From Natronobeatus ordinarius (lineage in GTDB: Archaea; Halobacteriota; Halobacteria; Halobacteriales; Natrialbaceae), in contig NZ_CP101456.1 of the NCBI RefSeq assembly GCF_024362485.1, positions 992,001 through 1,056,000 on the forward strand: 64,000 bases of DNA, given 5' to 3'. Positions within the stretch are counted from its first letter, which is position 1. Each line of letters starts with the position of its first letter. Below, in pieces: positions 1 through 8,663 of the stretch. Both the position numbers and the translations under genes were made by a program. Below the pieces are notes generated by a model. That model ran no database searches. It was not told the DNA's origin and saw only the letters and a list, made by a program, of their open reading frames with translations.

Positions 1-438
1 GGCGTCGACACCTACCCCGAATTCGGCAGGCCCGAACTCGCGACCGACGGAGGCGTTCCGGAAGAGAGCCTGCGCACCGACGGGGGGTACGCGACCGACA
101 TCGAACTGGTGACCGCGATCGTTCGCCCCGACCGCCTGAGTGCCGTCAAGAAGTCCCTCGCGGGCGTCGGCGCCCCCTCGCTGACCGTGACGAACGTCTC
201 CGGTCGGGGCTCCCAGCCCGCGAAGAAAGGCCAGTGGCGCGGCGAGGAGTACGCCGTCGACCTCCACCAGAAAGTCAAGATCGAGGTCGTCGTCGCGGAC
301 GTGCCCGCCGAGGAGGTCGTCGAGGCGATCCGCGAGGCAGCCAACACGGGCGAACCCGGCGACGGGAAGATCTTCGTGCTCCCGGTGACGGACGCCTGCC
401 AGGTCCGCACCGGCGACACCGGCCCGGAGGCGGTCTGA
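1..438 (+). CDS. glnK: Nitrogen regulatory protein P-II (GlnK-like), 5' end outside window
   Basis: Signal-transduction protein that senses 2-oxoglutarate and ATP/ADP and controls ammonium uptake and, in haloarchaea, glutamine synthetase. The frame is open from base 1 and stops at 436-438. The P-II core begins near base 109 ([10 protein letters not shown]) and carries a T-loop with the conserved Tyr in EEYAVDL, then KVKIEVVV and the nucleotide-binding segment [10 protein letters not shown]. About 36 residues precede the core, an N-terminal extension known from haloarchaeal GlnK. The true start may lie before the window. An upstream amt gene would be the usual partner but cannot be seen. Family assignment is firm; which paralogue it is stays open. 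Confidence 0.93.
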   Translation, partial: GVDTYPEFGRPELATDGGVPEESLRTDGGYATDIELVTAIVRPDRLSAVKKSLAGVGAPSLTVTNVSGRGSQPAKKGQWRGEEYAVDLHQKVKIEVVVADVPAEEVVEAIREAANTGEPGDGKIFVLPVTDACQVRTGDTGPEAV

Positions 439-645
439 GACGACGAACCGTTCTCGAGCCGGCAGCGGCTACTCGAGTTCGTCCTCGCGGTCGTAGAACA
501 CTGGTGCGATACTGAGAGGGATTAGCAACGCGACTCATAATTTTGTTTTGTTTCTCTCCAGTAGTTGAGAGATAGGATCTGATGAATACAGAGCGCATGT
601 CGGTCACGCTGATATTGATATGGTTAGCGAAAGAACTCACGTTAT
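439..645. other. AT-rich intergenic stretch
   Basis: This 207-base gap is clearly richer in A/T than its surroundings between about 528 and 645, with runs such as ttttgttttgtttctctcc. No convincing coding frame is present on either strand. It probably holds the promoter of the small zinc-ribbon gene at 646. The shift in composition continues through that gene, which suggests recently acquired DNA. Confidence 0.4.
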
Positions 646-855
646 ATGGTTGAGGTACCTCCACGGTGTCCGGATTGTGGTGTCGGAACGGACGAAATGA
701 CTCTTACTGCAAGTGGCTATAATCTACAGTTCGTCTCTGAAGAAGATAGAGAGGGGATTCTTGGTTCCCTCGGAGCCAAACAAAAATTTAGTGTAAACAC
801 CTTCGTCTGCTCTGAGTGTGGATTAAGTCGGCTGTATGCTGATCTGGACGAGTAA
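646..855 (+). CDS. Small zinc-ribbon protein, function unknown
   Basis: A 69-residue acidic protein with two Cys pairs, CPDCG at residues 8-11 and CSECG at 55-58, separated by a 43-residue middle. This is the layout of a small haloarchaeal zinc ribbon. The last residues (LSRLYADLDE) resemble the end of other tiny haloarchaeal nucleic-acid-binding-type proteins, but I cannot name a family. Its codons are AT-richer than those of neighbouring genes, in line with the AT-rich flank. The ATG at 646 is the only reasonable start. It stands alone between the P-II gene and a membrane-protein gene on the other strand. Confidence 0.7.
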   Translation: MVEVPPRCPDCGVGTDEMTLTASGYNLQFVSEEDREGILGSLGAKQKFSVNTFVCSECGLSRLYADLDE

Positions 856-924
856 AGTAGTTCGAACCAGCTGTTGTGCAAGATCGGGTCGGCCGACGGT
901 GGCGTCGGACTGCCCCGTCGTTGC

Positions 925-1740
925 CTACTGGATCGTCGCGGCGGCCGGGTCGTCGACGAGACTCCGATAGTAGGTGATAAAGTAGGTGTAGGCGTAGGCC
1001 ATCGCGATCGTCCCGATGACGAGCGTCACCGCGACCGAGAGGTACAGCGTCGATTCGGAGGCGAGCACGGTCTCGCCGGTGTCGGTGAACTCGACGGCCG
1101 AGAGGTAGAGTGCCATCCCTGGTCCCTGTCCGAGGAGGGTGATCACAAGGAAAGCGATCGAGAAACCGACGACGCTGAGGAAATTATCCCGAACGAGACC
1201 GATGCTGTGGGAAAAGGACTCGATCGCCCTGGCATCGCTGACCACGATCGCGGCGTCGTAGAACTGGATGAACAGAAACAGAAGCGCCAGGACCGCGAGC
1301 AGGAGAACGGCTCCGACTACTATGCCAGCCAACCCTGCGCCGGCAACCGCTGCAATGACGCCGACGAATACCATCAGCAAACTTCCAATGAACGAGACAC
1401 CCATCAAGAGCACCACGAACAGGAACGTCGCCCCGAGCAGCGACACATAGTTTTCCTTCCCGCCACGAACGAACGATCCGAGACGGGTCGATCCCTCGAG
1501 TCCCTCGTTGATCATCGTGATCAGGCCACCGAGCAGAAACGGCGTAACGAAAAGTGAAATCAGAATGAACAGCCACTGGGCGAGCGGACTCACGTAAATG
1601 TCCAACAGGACCGATATTTCGCCAGGGAGTATGAAAAACACCCCAATGAGCAAAATCACAGGGTTATTTCGAAGGACTGATACTGCAGTCGATAGCGAAC
1701 CGATTACGCTCATACTCAAGTCGTCGAGCAGGATGGACAT
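925..1740 (-). CDS. Multi-pass membrane protein (DUF7847-like)
   Basis: About 271 residues with roughly six hydrophobic segments: NPVILLIGVFFILPG, WLFILISLFVTPFLLGG, a long pair over residues ~95-165, and two near the C-terminus. The motif VRDNFLSVVGFSIAFLVI (repeat-like with VLRNNPVILLIGV) is typical of a common haloarchaeal family in which each half starts with a short amphipathic stretch and a VxxN segment. Function is unknown. I chose the ATG at 1740 over a TTG nine codons upstream because ATG-MSILL looks like a normal N-terminus. The first ~150 bases of the gene are AT-rich. Confidence 0.7.
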   Translation of the reverse strand: MSILLDDLSMSVIGSLSTAVSVLRNNPVILLIGVFFILPGEISVLLDIYVSPLAQWLFILISLFVTPFLLGGLITMINEGLEGSTRLGSFVRGGKENYVSLLGATFLFVVLLMGVSFIGSLLMVFVGVIAAVAGAGLAGIVVGAVLLLAVLALLFLFIQFYDAAIVVSDARAIESFSHSIGLVRDNFLSVVGFSIAFLVITLLGQGPGMALYLSAVEFTDTGETVLASESTLYLSVAVTLVIGTIAMAYAYTYFITYYRSLVDDPAAATIQ

Positions 1741-2100
1741 ATAACGGATACCAGGTTTTCCGGTCAAGAAACTCCTCTGTAGTCAGTAGGGTTTGATGTG
1801 TCTCGGTGAAATCAGACAATCGTCTGTAGCTCAGTTTGCACGTGTAATGAGCAGATGGTTCACCGCTCTCAACGTGGAAGAAACGGAGTCGTCGTGCTGC
1901 ACTAATCCTCTGTATCTTGCACGCCGGGTTCAACATATCCGTGATTTGCCACACTGAAAAGCATGAGAACCGAAGCTAACCCCCTATGATTCCCGGGCAA
2001 TGACGTATTCGTACGGGTCGACCGACACGGGGACTGGTTGCGATCGCGTGGTCCGTCGAACCTCGGTACTACTTTGCCACCCCGCCGCCAACGCCCGCGT
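1741..2100. other. Intergenic gap upstream of hemL
   Basis: No convincing gene is seen in these 360 bases. A 96-codon minus-strand frame (1664-1954) overlaps the membrane gene and has no recognisable features. The segment from about 1770 to 1990 is relatively AT-rich. The hemL promoter should lie in the last 100 bases; an imperfect element (actactttgcc) sits about 30 bases before its start. Confidence 0.4.
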
Positions 2101-3447
2101 ATGAACGACGAGCAGTCTCAGGCGCTGTACGACCGTGCGCTGTCGGTGCTTCCCGGCGGCGTGAACTCGGCGGTTCGAGCCGCGATCGAGCCGTATCCCT
2201 TCTTCGTCCGGAAGGGCGACGGCGGCCACGTGATCGACGCCGACGGCAACCGGTACGTCGACTGGGTGATGGGACTCGGCCCACTGCTGCTGGGCCACGA
2301 CCTGCCCGACCCCGTCCAGGCGGTGATCCAGCAGAAAGCCAGCGAAGGACCGATGTACGGCACCCCAACCGAGGTCGAGGTGGACCTCGCAGAGTTCGTC
2401 GTCCGCCACGTCTCGAGCGTCGAGAAAATCCGCTTCGTCAACTCCGGGACGGAGGCGACGACCTCCGCCGTTCGGCTCGCTCGCGGCTACACCGGCCGAA
2501 ACAAGATCGTCATCATGCAGGGTGGCTACCACGGCGCCCAGGAGTCGACGCTCGTCGACGGCGACGCCGAAAACCCCAGCCCATCCTCGGCTGGTATCCC
2601 GGCATCGTTCGCCGAGCACACCCTCCCGGTGCCGTTCAACGACGAAGAGGCGATGCGCGAGGTCTTCGAGGAACACGGCGAGGAGATCGCCGCGGTGATG
2701 ACCGAACCCATCCTCGCCAACTACGGCATCGTCTACCCCGAGGAGGGCTACCTCGAGTTCCTGCGCGAACTCACCGCCGAATACGGCTCCCTGCTGCTCT
2801 TCGACGAGGTGATCACCGGCTTCCGGATCGGCGGCCTCGGCTGCGCCCAGAGTCACTTCGGCGTCACCCCCGACCTCACCACCTTCGGCAAGGTGATCGG
2901 CGGCGGCTTCCCCGTCGGTGCGATCGGCGGCAAGGCCGAGATAATCGAGCACTTCGCCCCCTCGGGCGACGTCTTCCAGGCCGGCACCTTCTCCGGCCAC
3001 CCCGTGACGATGGCCGCCGGCCTCGAGACGCTCCAGTTTGCCGCCGAAAACGACGTCTACGACCACGTCGACGGACTCGGCGAGCGCCTGCGATCCGGCC
3101 TGACCGAGATCCTCGCCGACCAGGCGCCGAGCTACACCGTCGTCGGCGCCGGCAGCACGTTCAAAGTGATCTTCACGCGGGAGGGGCCCCGCAAGGACAG
3201 CCTCGAGGGACAGTGCGACGCGGGCTGTCGACAGCGACCGGCCTGTCCGCGGTACGACCACTGTCCGAAAACCGGCGGCGACGTCAAACGCGCCGAGACC
3301 GACCGCTGGCGGCGCATCTTCTGGGGCCGGATGAAAGAACAGGGGATCTTCCTCAGCCAGAATCAGTTCGAGGCGCAGTTCGTCAGCTACGCCCACACCG
3401 AAGAAGACGTCGAACAGACGCTCGAGGCGTACAAGGAAGCGCTGTAA
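2101..3447 (+). CDS. hemL: Glutamate-1-semialdehyde 2,1-aminomutase
   Basis: PLP enzyme that converts glutamate-1-semialdehyde to 5-aminolevulinate, the first committed tetrapyrrole precursor. The 448-residue protein shows the full class-III aminotransferase fold: [13 protein letters not shown] at the N-terminus, [28 protein letters not shown], and the PLP lysine in [18 protein letters not shown] (Lys264). The ATG at 2101 gives [20 protein letters not shown], the standard HemL start. Compared with bacterial enzymes it has an extra Cys-rich segment at about residues 361-395, with Cys372, 376, 382 and 388, lying before the final domain ([15 protein letters not shown]). Other hem genes are not nearby. 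Confidence 0.97.
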   Translation: MNDEQSQALYDRALSVLPGGVNSAVRAAIEPYPFFVRKGDGGHVIDADGNRYVDWVMGLGPLLLGHDLPDPVQAVIQQKASEGPMYGTPTEVEVDLAEFVVRHVSSVEKIRFVNSGTEATTSAVRLARGYTGRNKIVIMQGGYHGAQESTLVDGDAENPSPSSAGIPASFAEHTLPVPFNDEEAMREVFEEHGEEIAAVMTEPILANYGIVYPEEGYLEFLRELTAEYGSLLLFDEVITGFRIGGLGCAQSHFGVTPDLTTFGKVIGGGFPVGAIGGKAEIIEHFAPSGDVFQAGTFSGHPVTMAAGLETLQFAAENDVYDHVDGLGERLRSGLTEILADQAPSYTVVGAGSTFKVIFTREGPRKDSLEGQCDAGCRQRPACPRYDHCPKTGGDVKRAETDRWRRIFWGRMKEQGIFLSQNQFEAQFVSYAHTEEDVEQTLEAYKEAL

Positions 3448-3585
3448 CTCGATCGAGCTTCGGAAGGGGCTGTACGAACGCCCGATCGATCGACTGCAAG
3501 ACGAGGAGCGTCCCAGCGAGTCCGCGGATCGAATCCTCGAGGGAGTCGGCGCCGAATTACGAGCACACTCGTGTGGCCGCTCCGA

Positions 3586-4413
3586 TCACTCCCGACCGCG
3601 CACGGTCACCGCCCCGTTTCGCGTCTCGAGGGCGATTCGACGGGAGCCCTCGCCGGCCGTCCCGTGGAACGACGAGTCTCCCGAGGTCGCGGTCAGGTCG
3701 TCGATCCCGTCGACGGAGATCTCTCCGTTCCGGGTCGAGATCCCGATGACGGCGTCGAGCGTGGACGGGACCTCGAGCGAGACCTCGCCGTTTCGGGTCT
3801 GCACCTCGACGTCCCCGGCGACGTTGGCCAACTCGACGGGGCCGTTTCTCGTCTCGGCGGTCAACGATCCCGCGACGCCCGCGACGTCGACGGTACCGTT
3901 TCTGGCCGTCGCCGTCAGGTCGCCGTCGACGTCTCGGATCTCGACGATCCCGTTTCGCGCTTCCACGACCAGCGGTCCCGCGACGTCAGCCACGTCGACG
4001 GTCCCGTTCCGGACGGCGGCGCGTTCGACCTCGAACCCCTCGGGGACGGTCACTTCGAGATCCATCCGGGGGCTGGGACCGATCCGTATCAGTCCGGGAC
4101 TGTCCTCACGCTCGACGGCGAGGTCGAGCCGGTCGCCCGTCTGCGTCGACTCGAGCCAGACGTTTTCGGCGTCGTCCTCGCTCGCGGCTCTCGTCACCCG
4201 GCGTACCGCGATCGTCTCTCGGTCCTCGCTTCGGACCGTGAGCTGACCGTTCCTGGCGCCGACGGAGACGGACTCGAGGTCGTCGACTGCAAACGTCTCG
4301 GTTTCGTCTTCCTGTACCTCTCGGCTGCCGGCTGCGACGCAGCCCGCGAGCGCAGCCGCGGCGGTCACCACACCGCCAGCGAGCAGCCGACGTCGTGACA
4401 CGGGTTCTGTCAT
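3586..4413 (-). CDS. Secreted DUF4097-family lipoprotein with RNG repeats
   Basis: 275 residues. The N-terminus has a twin-arginine signal (SRRRLLAGG) and a lipobox (ALAGC, Cys25), so it should be exported by Tat and lipid-anchored outside the cell. The body is a string of short beta repeats, each carrying an RNG triplet: RNGQLTV, RNGTVDV, RNGIVEI, RNGTVDV, RNGPVEL, RNGEVSL, RNGEISV, RNGAVTV. This is the right-handed beta-helix pattern of DUF4097 proteins. Function is unknown; a surface or adhesin-like role is a guess. The ATG at 4413 fits both the signal peptide and a TATA-like element about 28 bases upstream. Confidence 0.85.
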   Translation of the reverse strand: MTEPVSRRRLLAGGVVTAAAALAGCVAAGSREVQEDETETFAVDDLESVSVGARNGQLTVRSEDRETIAVRRVTRAASEDDAENVWLESTQTGDRLDLAVEREDSPGLIRIGPSPRMDLEVTVPEGFEVERAAVRNGTVDVADVAGPLVVEARNGIVEIRDVDGDLTATARNGTVDVAGVAGSLTAETRNGPVELANVAGDVEVQTRNGEVSLEVPSTLDAVIGISTRNGEISVDGIDDLTATSGDSSFHGTAGEGSRRIALETRNGAVTVRGRE

Positions 4414-4437
4414 ACTCTCACCTGTGTGGTGGATACC

Positions 4438-4444
4438 CTTTAAG
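4438..4444 (-). promoter_or_regulatory. TATA-like element of the DUF4097 lipoprotein gene
   Basis: On the minus strand this reads cttaaag and is centred about 28 bases before the ATG at 4413. That is the normal spacing for a leaderless haloarchaeal transcript. Confidence 0.5.
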
Positions 4445-4484
4445 CCGACTCGACCGGTTCCGGGCCGGAAATCCGGGAAGTAAC

Positions 4485-4493
4485 TTTTTATAC
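4485..4493 (+). promoter_or_regulatory. TATA box of argS
   Basis: The string tttttatac is a good archaeal TATA box. It lies about 72 bases before the argS ATG, so transcription should start near 4515 and leave a leader of roughly 45 bases. That leader contains the hairpin at 4540-4559. Confidence 0.55.
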
Positions 4494-4539
4494 GATGAAC
4501 TGACGGTCGCCGTCGGTTCAACCCGACATTCCTTTACTC

Positions 4540-4559
4540 CCCGCCCGGGAACGGGCGGG
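4540..4559 (+). promoter_or_regulatory. Perfect hairpin ending one base before the argS start
   Basis: Stem cccgcccg at 4540-4547, loop ggaa (a GNRA-type tetraloop) at 4548-4551, stem cgggcggg at 4552-4559, then one base and the ATG at 4561. In mRNA this would be a very stable 8-bp GC stem occupying the ribosome-docking region. A role in translational control of argS is inferred from position only. Confidence 0.6.
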
Positions 4560-4560
4560 T

Positions 4561-6339
4561 ATGTTCCTCTCCCTACGCGCGGAGGTCGAGGACGCCCTTC
4601 GCGGGGCGCTCTCGGCCCTCGAGCTCCCGACCGACGACCTCGGGATCGAAGAGCCCCCGGAAGACGTCGAGGCAGTGCTCGCCTCGAGCGTCGCCTTCCG
4701 GCTGGCGGGCGAACTCGGCGCGGCGCCGCCGCAGGCGGCCGCCCAGGTCGCCGCCGAGATCGACCCCGACGAGCTGACGTACGTCTCGGCCGTCGAGACC
4801 CAGGGGCCGTACCTCAACTTCCTGCCGGGTGATGCCTACTTCGCCGAGACGCTCGCGGCGGGCACCGACGAGTCCTACGGCCGCCTCCCCGACCGCGAGG
4901 AGTCGGTCGTCGTCGAGCACACGAGCGCGAACCCGACGGGGCCGGTCCACGTCGGCCGCGCCCGCAACCCGATCATCGGCGACGCGGTGGCGAACGTCCT
5001 CGACTTCGCGGGCTTCGACGTTTCCCGTCACTACTACGTCAACGACGCCGGCCGCCAGATGGCCGTCTTCACGTGGGCCTACGAGACGTTCGACGAGGCC
5101 GACCTCGAGGATGAGCCCGAACGCGACCGCATCGAGTACGACCTCGTGCGCTACTACCGGAAGGGCAACGCCTTCCTCGAGGACGGACCCGACGAGGAGG
5201 TCGCCGCGGCCGAAGCCGAGATCGACGCGATCATGCGCGGACTCGAGGACGGCGACGAGGAGACCTACGAGCGCGTCAGCGAGGTCGTCGATCAGGTGCT
5301 CGGCGGGATGAAGGAGTGTCTCGCCCGCCTGCCCGCCGAGTTCGACGAGTTCGTCAAGGAGACGCGCTTCATGCTCGACGGCTCGACCGACGAGCTCGTC
5401 GACCAGCTCAAAGCGCTCGAGGAGGCCGTCTACGAGGACGACGCCTGGCAGCTCGACCTCACCGACCACGGTATCGAGAAGAACCTCGTCTTCCTCCGTT
5501 CGGACGGCACCTCGCTGTATCCCACCCGCGACCTCGCCCACCACGAGTGGAAGTTCGACAACTACGACCGCGCGGTGACGGTGCTTGGCGAGGACCACAA
5601 GCTCCAGGCCGAACAGCTCCGGACGACGCTCAGACTCCTCGGCAACGAGACGGACCAACTCGAGCAAGTGCTCTACTCCTACGTCAACCTGCCGGAGGGG
5701 AAGATGTCGACCCGTCGCGGGACGGGCATCGACTTAGACGACTTGCTCGACGAGGCCATTTCCCGCGCCCGTGAGGAGGTCGAGCGCCGGCTGGACGACC
5801 GCATCCGGGACGACGACCTAGACGAGGCGGACGTCGAACGCATCGCCCACCAGGTCGGCATCGGCGCGGTGCGCTACGACATCGTCGCCAAGCAGCCGAC
5901 GAAGGCGATCACCTTCGAGTGGGACCGCGCGCTCGACTTCGAGGCCCAGTCCGCGCCGTACGTCCAGTACGTCCACGCGCGTTGCTGTGGGATTCTCGAG
6001 GAGGCGGGACTCGACCTCGAGACCGCGGCGGCCGACCTCGAGACCGACGTCGACGCCGCCATCCTCGAGACCGACGCCGAACGCGACTTGCTCGAGACGA
6101 TCGCCCGGTTCCCGGCGGTGATCGAGGAGGCCGCAGACGATCTGGAGCCACACGGCGTCGCGACCTACACGCGCGAGTTCGCCGAGCGGTTCAACGCCTT
6201 CTACCGGGAGTGTCCGGTGCTCGCCGACGACGTCGACCCCGACGTCCGCGAGGCACGCCTCGCGCTGGTTGCTGCCTCCCGGCACACGATCGCCAACGCG
6301 TTGGCGGTGCTGGGCGTCGAGGCACCGAACTCGATGTAG
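4561..6339 (+). CDS. argS: Arginyl-tRNA synthetase
   Basis: Class I synthetase that charges tRNA-Arg. The 592-residue length is normal for archaeal ArgS. The N-terminal additional domain is present, then the HIGH-type signature HVGR at residues 130-133 within [19 protein letters not shown], the KMSK-type loop KMSTRRG at 381, and a helical anticodon-binding domain ending in DALOX-like residues ([27 protein letters not shown]). The start at 4561 gives [17 protein letters not shown]. The gene is preceded by a strong hairpin and a TATA box, so its leader may carry control signals. Confidence 0.97.
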   Translation: MFLSLRAEVEDALRGALSALELPTDDLGIEEPPEDVEAVLASSVAFRLAGELGAAPPQAAAQVAAEIDPDELTYVSAVETQGPYLNFLPGDAYFAETLAAGTDESYGRLPDREESVVVEHTSANPTGPVHVGRARNPIIGDAVANVLDFAGFDVSRHYYVNDAGRQMAVFTWAYETFDEADLEDEPERDRIEYDLVRYYRKGNAFLEDGPDEEVAAAEAEIDAIMRGLEDGDEETYERVSEVVDQVLGGMKECLARLPAEFDEFVKETRFMLDGSTDELVDQLKALEEAVYEDDAWQLDLTDHGIEKNLVFLRSDGTSLYPTRDLAHHEWKFDNYDRAVTVLGEDHKLQAEQLRTTLRLLGNETDQLEQVLYSYVNLPEGKMSTRRGTGIDLDDLLDEAISRAREEVERRLDDRIRDDDLDEADVERIAHQVGIGAVRYDIVAKQPTKAITFEWDRALDFEAQSAPYVQYVHARCCGILEEAGLDLETAAADLETDVDAAILETDAERDLLETIARFPAVIEEAADDLEPHGVATYTREFAERFNAFYRECPVLADDVDPDVREARLALVAASRHTIANALAVLGVEAPNSM

Positions 6340-6401
6340 AACTGTTCTGAACGCTCGAACCGATTCTCGCGACGTCGACAGCGACTCCGCTCGAGGCGCG
6401 A

Positions 6402-7229
6402 CTACTGGGTGTTCGACTCGGCTTCCGTGATCGCACTCGAGACGTCGTCGTGTGAGGCGGTGGCCGATCCGTCGTCCTCGTCGTCGGTTTCCTCACCGTC
6501 GGCGTCGACCACGGAAATCTCGAGATCCGCGAGTTCGACGGCGAGTTTGCGGTACGCCGTCGACGCGGGACACTGGGGGGCGTGGACGACCAGCGGCGTT
6601 CCAGCGAAGGCGCTCTCGCGGACGGACGAATCCTCGGGAATCGTCGCGAGGAGGTCGACGTCGAGTCGGTCGGCGATCTCTTCGTAGGAGATGCCATCGG
6701 AGGGACGGACGCGATTGATGACGATTCCTTCCACCTCGCCACCGGCTCGCTCGGTCAGCTCGATGGTTTTCTTGGTGTCGTGGACGGCCGCGGGTTCGGG
6801 CGTCGAGACGAGGAGGACGGCGTCGGCGAGCCCGAGCGGGAGGACGGTCTCGTGGCTCACGCCCGCACCGACGTCGAGCAGGACGTAGTCGTACGCTTCG
6901 CGGAGCGTCTCGACGACCTCGCGGAGTCGCCCCGGTTCGGTCTTCGCGTACTCCTCGAGCGTCGCACCGCTCGGGACGGCGACGATGTTATCTGTGAGTC
7001 TGTACGTGGCGTCCTCGACCGACGCGTCGTCGGCCAGAACGTCGTGGAGCGTCGTCGAATCGGGAGCCAGACTGACGAACCCGGCGAGGTTCGCCATCCC
7101 GAGGTCGACGTCGACGATCGCGACGCGCTCGCCAGCCTGTGCGAGTGTCGTCCCGAGGTTCACCGTCGCCGTCGTCTTTCCGACGCCACCTTTTCCGCTC
7201 GCAATGGCGTACACCGTCTCGTGGGACAT
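6402..7229 (-). CDS. minD: MinD/ParA-type P-loop ATPase
   Basis: 275 residues. The deviant Walker A motif KGGVGKT is at residues 13-19 (IASGKGGVGKTTATVNLG), followed by VDVDLGMANL, a switch segment YVLLDVGAGVS, and VINRVRPSD. This family uses ATP-dependent dimerisation to place cellular structures; archaea have several MinD paralogues, some linked to archaellum and chemoreceptor positioning. The C-terminus is a Glu/Asp-rich tail (DADGEETDDEDDGSATASHDD) without the amphipathic membrane helix of bacterial MinD. The ATG at 7229 (MSHETVYAIASG) is the natural start. Which MinD paralogue it is cannot be decided from sequence alone. Confidence 0.88.
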   Translation of the reverse strand: MSHETVYAIASGKGGVGKTTATVNLGTTLAQAGERVAIVDVDLGMANLAGFVSLAPDSTTLHDVLADDASVEDATYRLTDNIVAVPSGATLEEYAKTEPGRLREVVETLREAYDYVLLDVGAGVSHETVLPLGLADAVLLVSTPEPAAVHDTKKTIELTERAGGEVEGIVINRVRPSDGISYEEIADRLDVDLLATIPEDSSVRESAFAGTPLVVHAPQCPASTAYRKLAVELADLEISVVDADGEETDDEDDGSATASHDDVSSAITEAESNTQ

Positions 7230-7322
7230 ATTCGGATATCTGAACCGTGTGACGGAAACACCATAAAAGGTGAGTACACGGGTCGGGAGACCCATCAACT
7301 CGAGTACACCCTCGATTCTCGT

Positions 7323-8663
7323 CTAGACGCCGATCAGGCCGAGTTCGGCTGCGGCACCCAGGATCGCGAAGATGACCACCAGGGCGATGGTGATCGCGTA
7401 GTAGAGCTTCCACGTCGTCGACGGGCGGAACGCCTCCGGAAGTCGCTTCTCAACGACGTACCAGTTCGCCGGATAGAAGAACACCTCGAAGATGACGAGA
7501 ATAACGGAGATCCAGAGGATCAGTGTCACCGGCAAGTCGCCGATGACGGCGATCGGAACCAGGCTGCCGATTCCCATCCCGAGGACGACGAGCTTTCGGA
7601 TCCGCTCACTGTCGAGGCCGTCGTTCTCGAGCGCCAGCGGGAGGATGTCAGCTGTCGCCCGCGAGGCGCCGTCGAGCAGGGTGATCACCGTCGAGTACAG
7701 CGCGGCGAACGCACAGAGCAACATCGCCCAGAACGACCACGGACCGAACGAGTCGCTCAGGATGTCGCCGAGGACGATCGCGAGGTTTTCGTCGGTCGGC
7801 GGGTTCGGGTAGAGGACGTTCGCCGCCAGGACGACCATGCTGAGGATGATGACGAGACTGAACCCGTAGCCGATGTTGAAATCCCGTCGGCCGGTCTTGA
7901 TCCAGGCAGCGACGTAGTCGTGGTAGCGTTCGTCGTTCGGATCGACGCCCCGCTTTCGGAGCGCCTGGGCCCCTTCGTCTTTGGCCATCGACCAGCTGCC
8001 GATGAGGATGCTCGTGCTGTGGCCGGTCGGCGCGAAGCCGGCGGCGGCGGCGAACAGGCCGACGAACAGCGCGAGCGAGGTCCCTTCGGGCAGCCCCGTG
8101 GCCGTCTCGGCGACCACGTCGGTCGACGGCGGGCCGAACAACACGCCGAGGACGATCAGCACGCCGAGGATCGCGGTGAACACCTTGAGGACGTTCTCTA
8201 AGATCCCGTACCGCGAGACGAGCACGAGCCCCATCGCAATCGCGAGCAGGAGGCCGTACGCCGGCAGCAACTCGAGCGGCGTCAGCGCCGCCGCGAGCGC
8301 CGCCGTCGAGACGCCGACGGCCGCCGTGATCCCGGTGTAGAGGATGGTGAAGATGAACACCGACACCCACATCGCCCAGTTTTTCGGCCCCGGCAGATCG
8401 CCGTAGGCCTCGACGGGGTTGCCGCCGACGCCGTAGGTGTATCTGATTCCCAGTTCCCAGCCGCCGTACTTCGCGACGTAGATCAACAGGAAGATCCAGA
8501 CGGCGAAGATACCGAAAAAGCCCCCGAGCGTCGGCGCGAGCACGATGTGGCTCCCGCCGATGCTGATCAGCGCCCAGAGCATCGACGGCCCGAAGTGGTT
8601 CTTGAAGAATCCCGCCCAGGATTCGGCCGGATACTCGAGGTCCTCGCTTACCGGCTGTGCCAT
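7323..8663 (-). CDS. NRAMP-like divalent metal transporter
   Basis: 446 residues with about eleven membrane spans. The N-terminus NHFGPSMLWALISIGGSHIVLAPTLGG aligns with the first helix of NRAMP proteins. The usual DPGN metal motif is not there (ISIGGSH instead), and the helix-6 Met-Pro-His is replaced by a GFAPTGHSTS segment. It is therefore a divergent haloarchaeal branch whose substrate (Mn2+, Fe2+ or something else) is uncertain. Start ATG at 8663. It is divergent from the lactate-oxidation genes, and a perfect AT-rich inverted repeat at 8801-8820 lies between them. Confidence 0.75.
   Translation of the reverse strand: MAQPVSEDLEYPAESWAGFFKNHFGPSMLWALISIGGSHIVLAPTLGGFFGIFAVWIFLLIYVAKYGGWELGIRYTYGVGGNPVEAYGDLPGPKNWAMWVSVFIFTILYTGITAAVGVSTAALAAALTPLELLPAYGLLLAIAMGLVLVSRYGILENVLKVFTAILGVLIVLGVLFGPPSTDVVAETATGLPEGTSLALFVGLFAAAAGFAPTGHSTSILIGSWSMAKDEGAQALRKRGVDPNDERYHDYVAAWIKTGRRDFNIGYGFSLVIILSMVVLAANVLYPNPPTDENLAIVLGDILSDSFGPWSFWAMLLCAFAALYSTVITLLDGASRATADILPLALENDGLDSERIRKLVVLGMGIGSLVPIAVIGDLPVTLILWISVILVIFEVFFYPANWYVVEKRLPEAFRPSTTWKLYYAITIALVVIFAILGAAAELGLIGV

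Noticed and set aside
1805-1940. tRNA-like strings (gtctgtagctcagttt, gccgggttcaa) upstream of hemL
   Set aside because: The pieces do not pair into acceptor, anticodon or T stems; no cloverleaf can be drawn.
1664-1954. 96-codon minus-strand frame in the hemL upstream gap
   Set aside because: Overlaps the membrane-protein start region, has no promoter-like element or family features.
1984-3396. Long minus-strand open frame of about 470 codons opposite hemL
   Set aside because: It mirrors hemL codon positions, is rich in Val/Glu/Gly/Arg without domain features, and hemL on the other strand is certain. High-GC genomes create such shadows.
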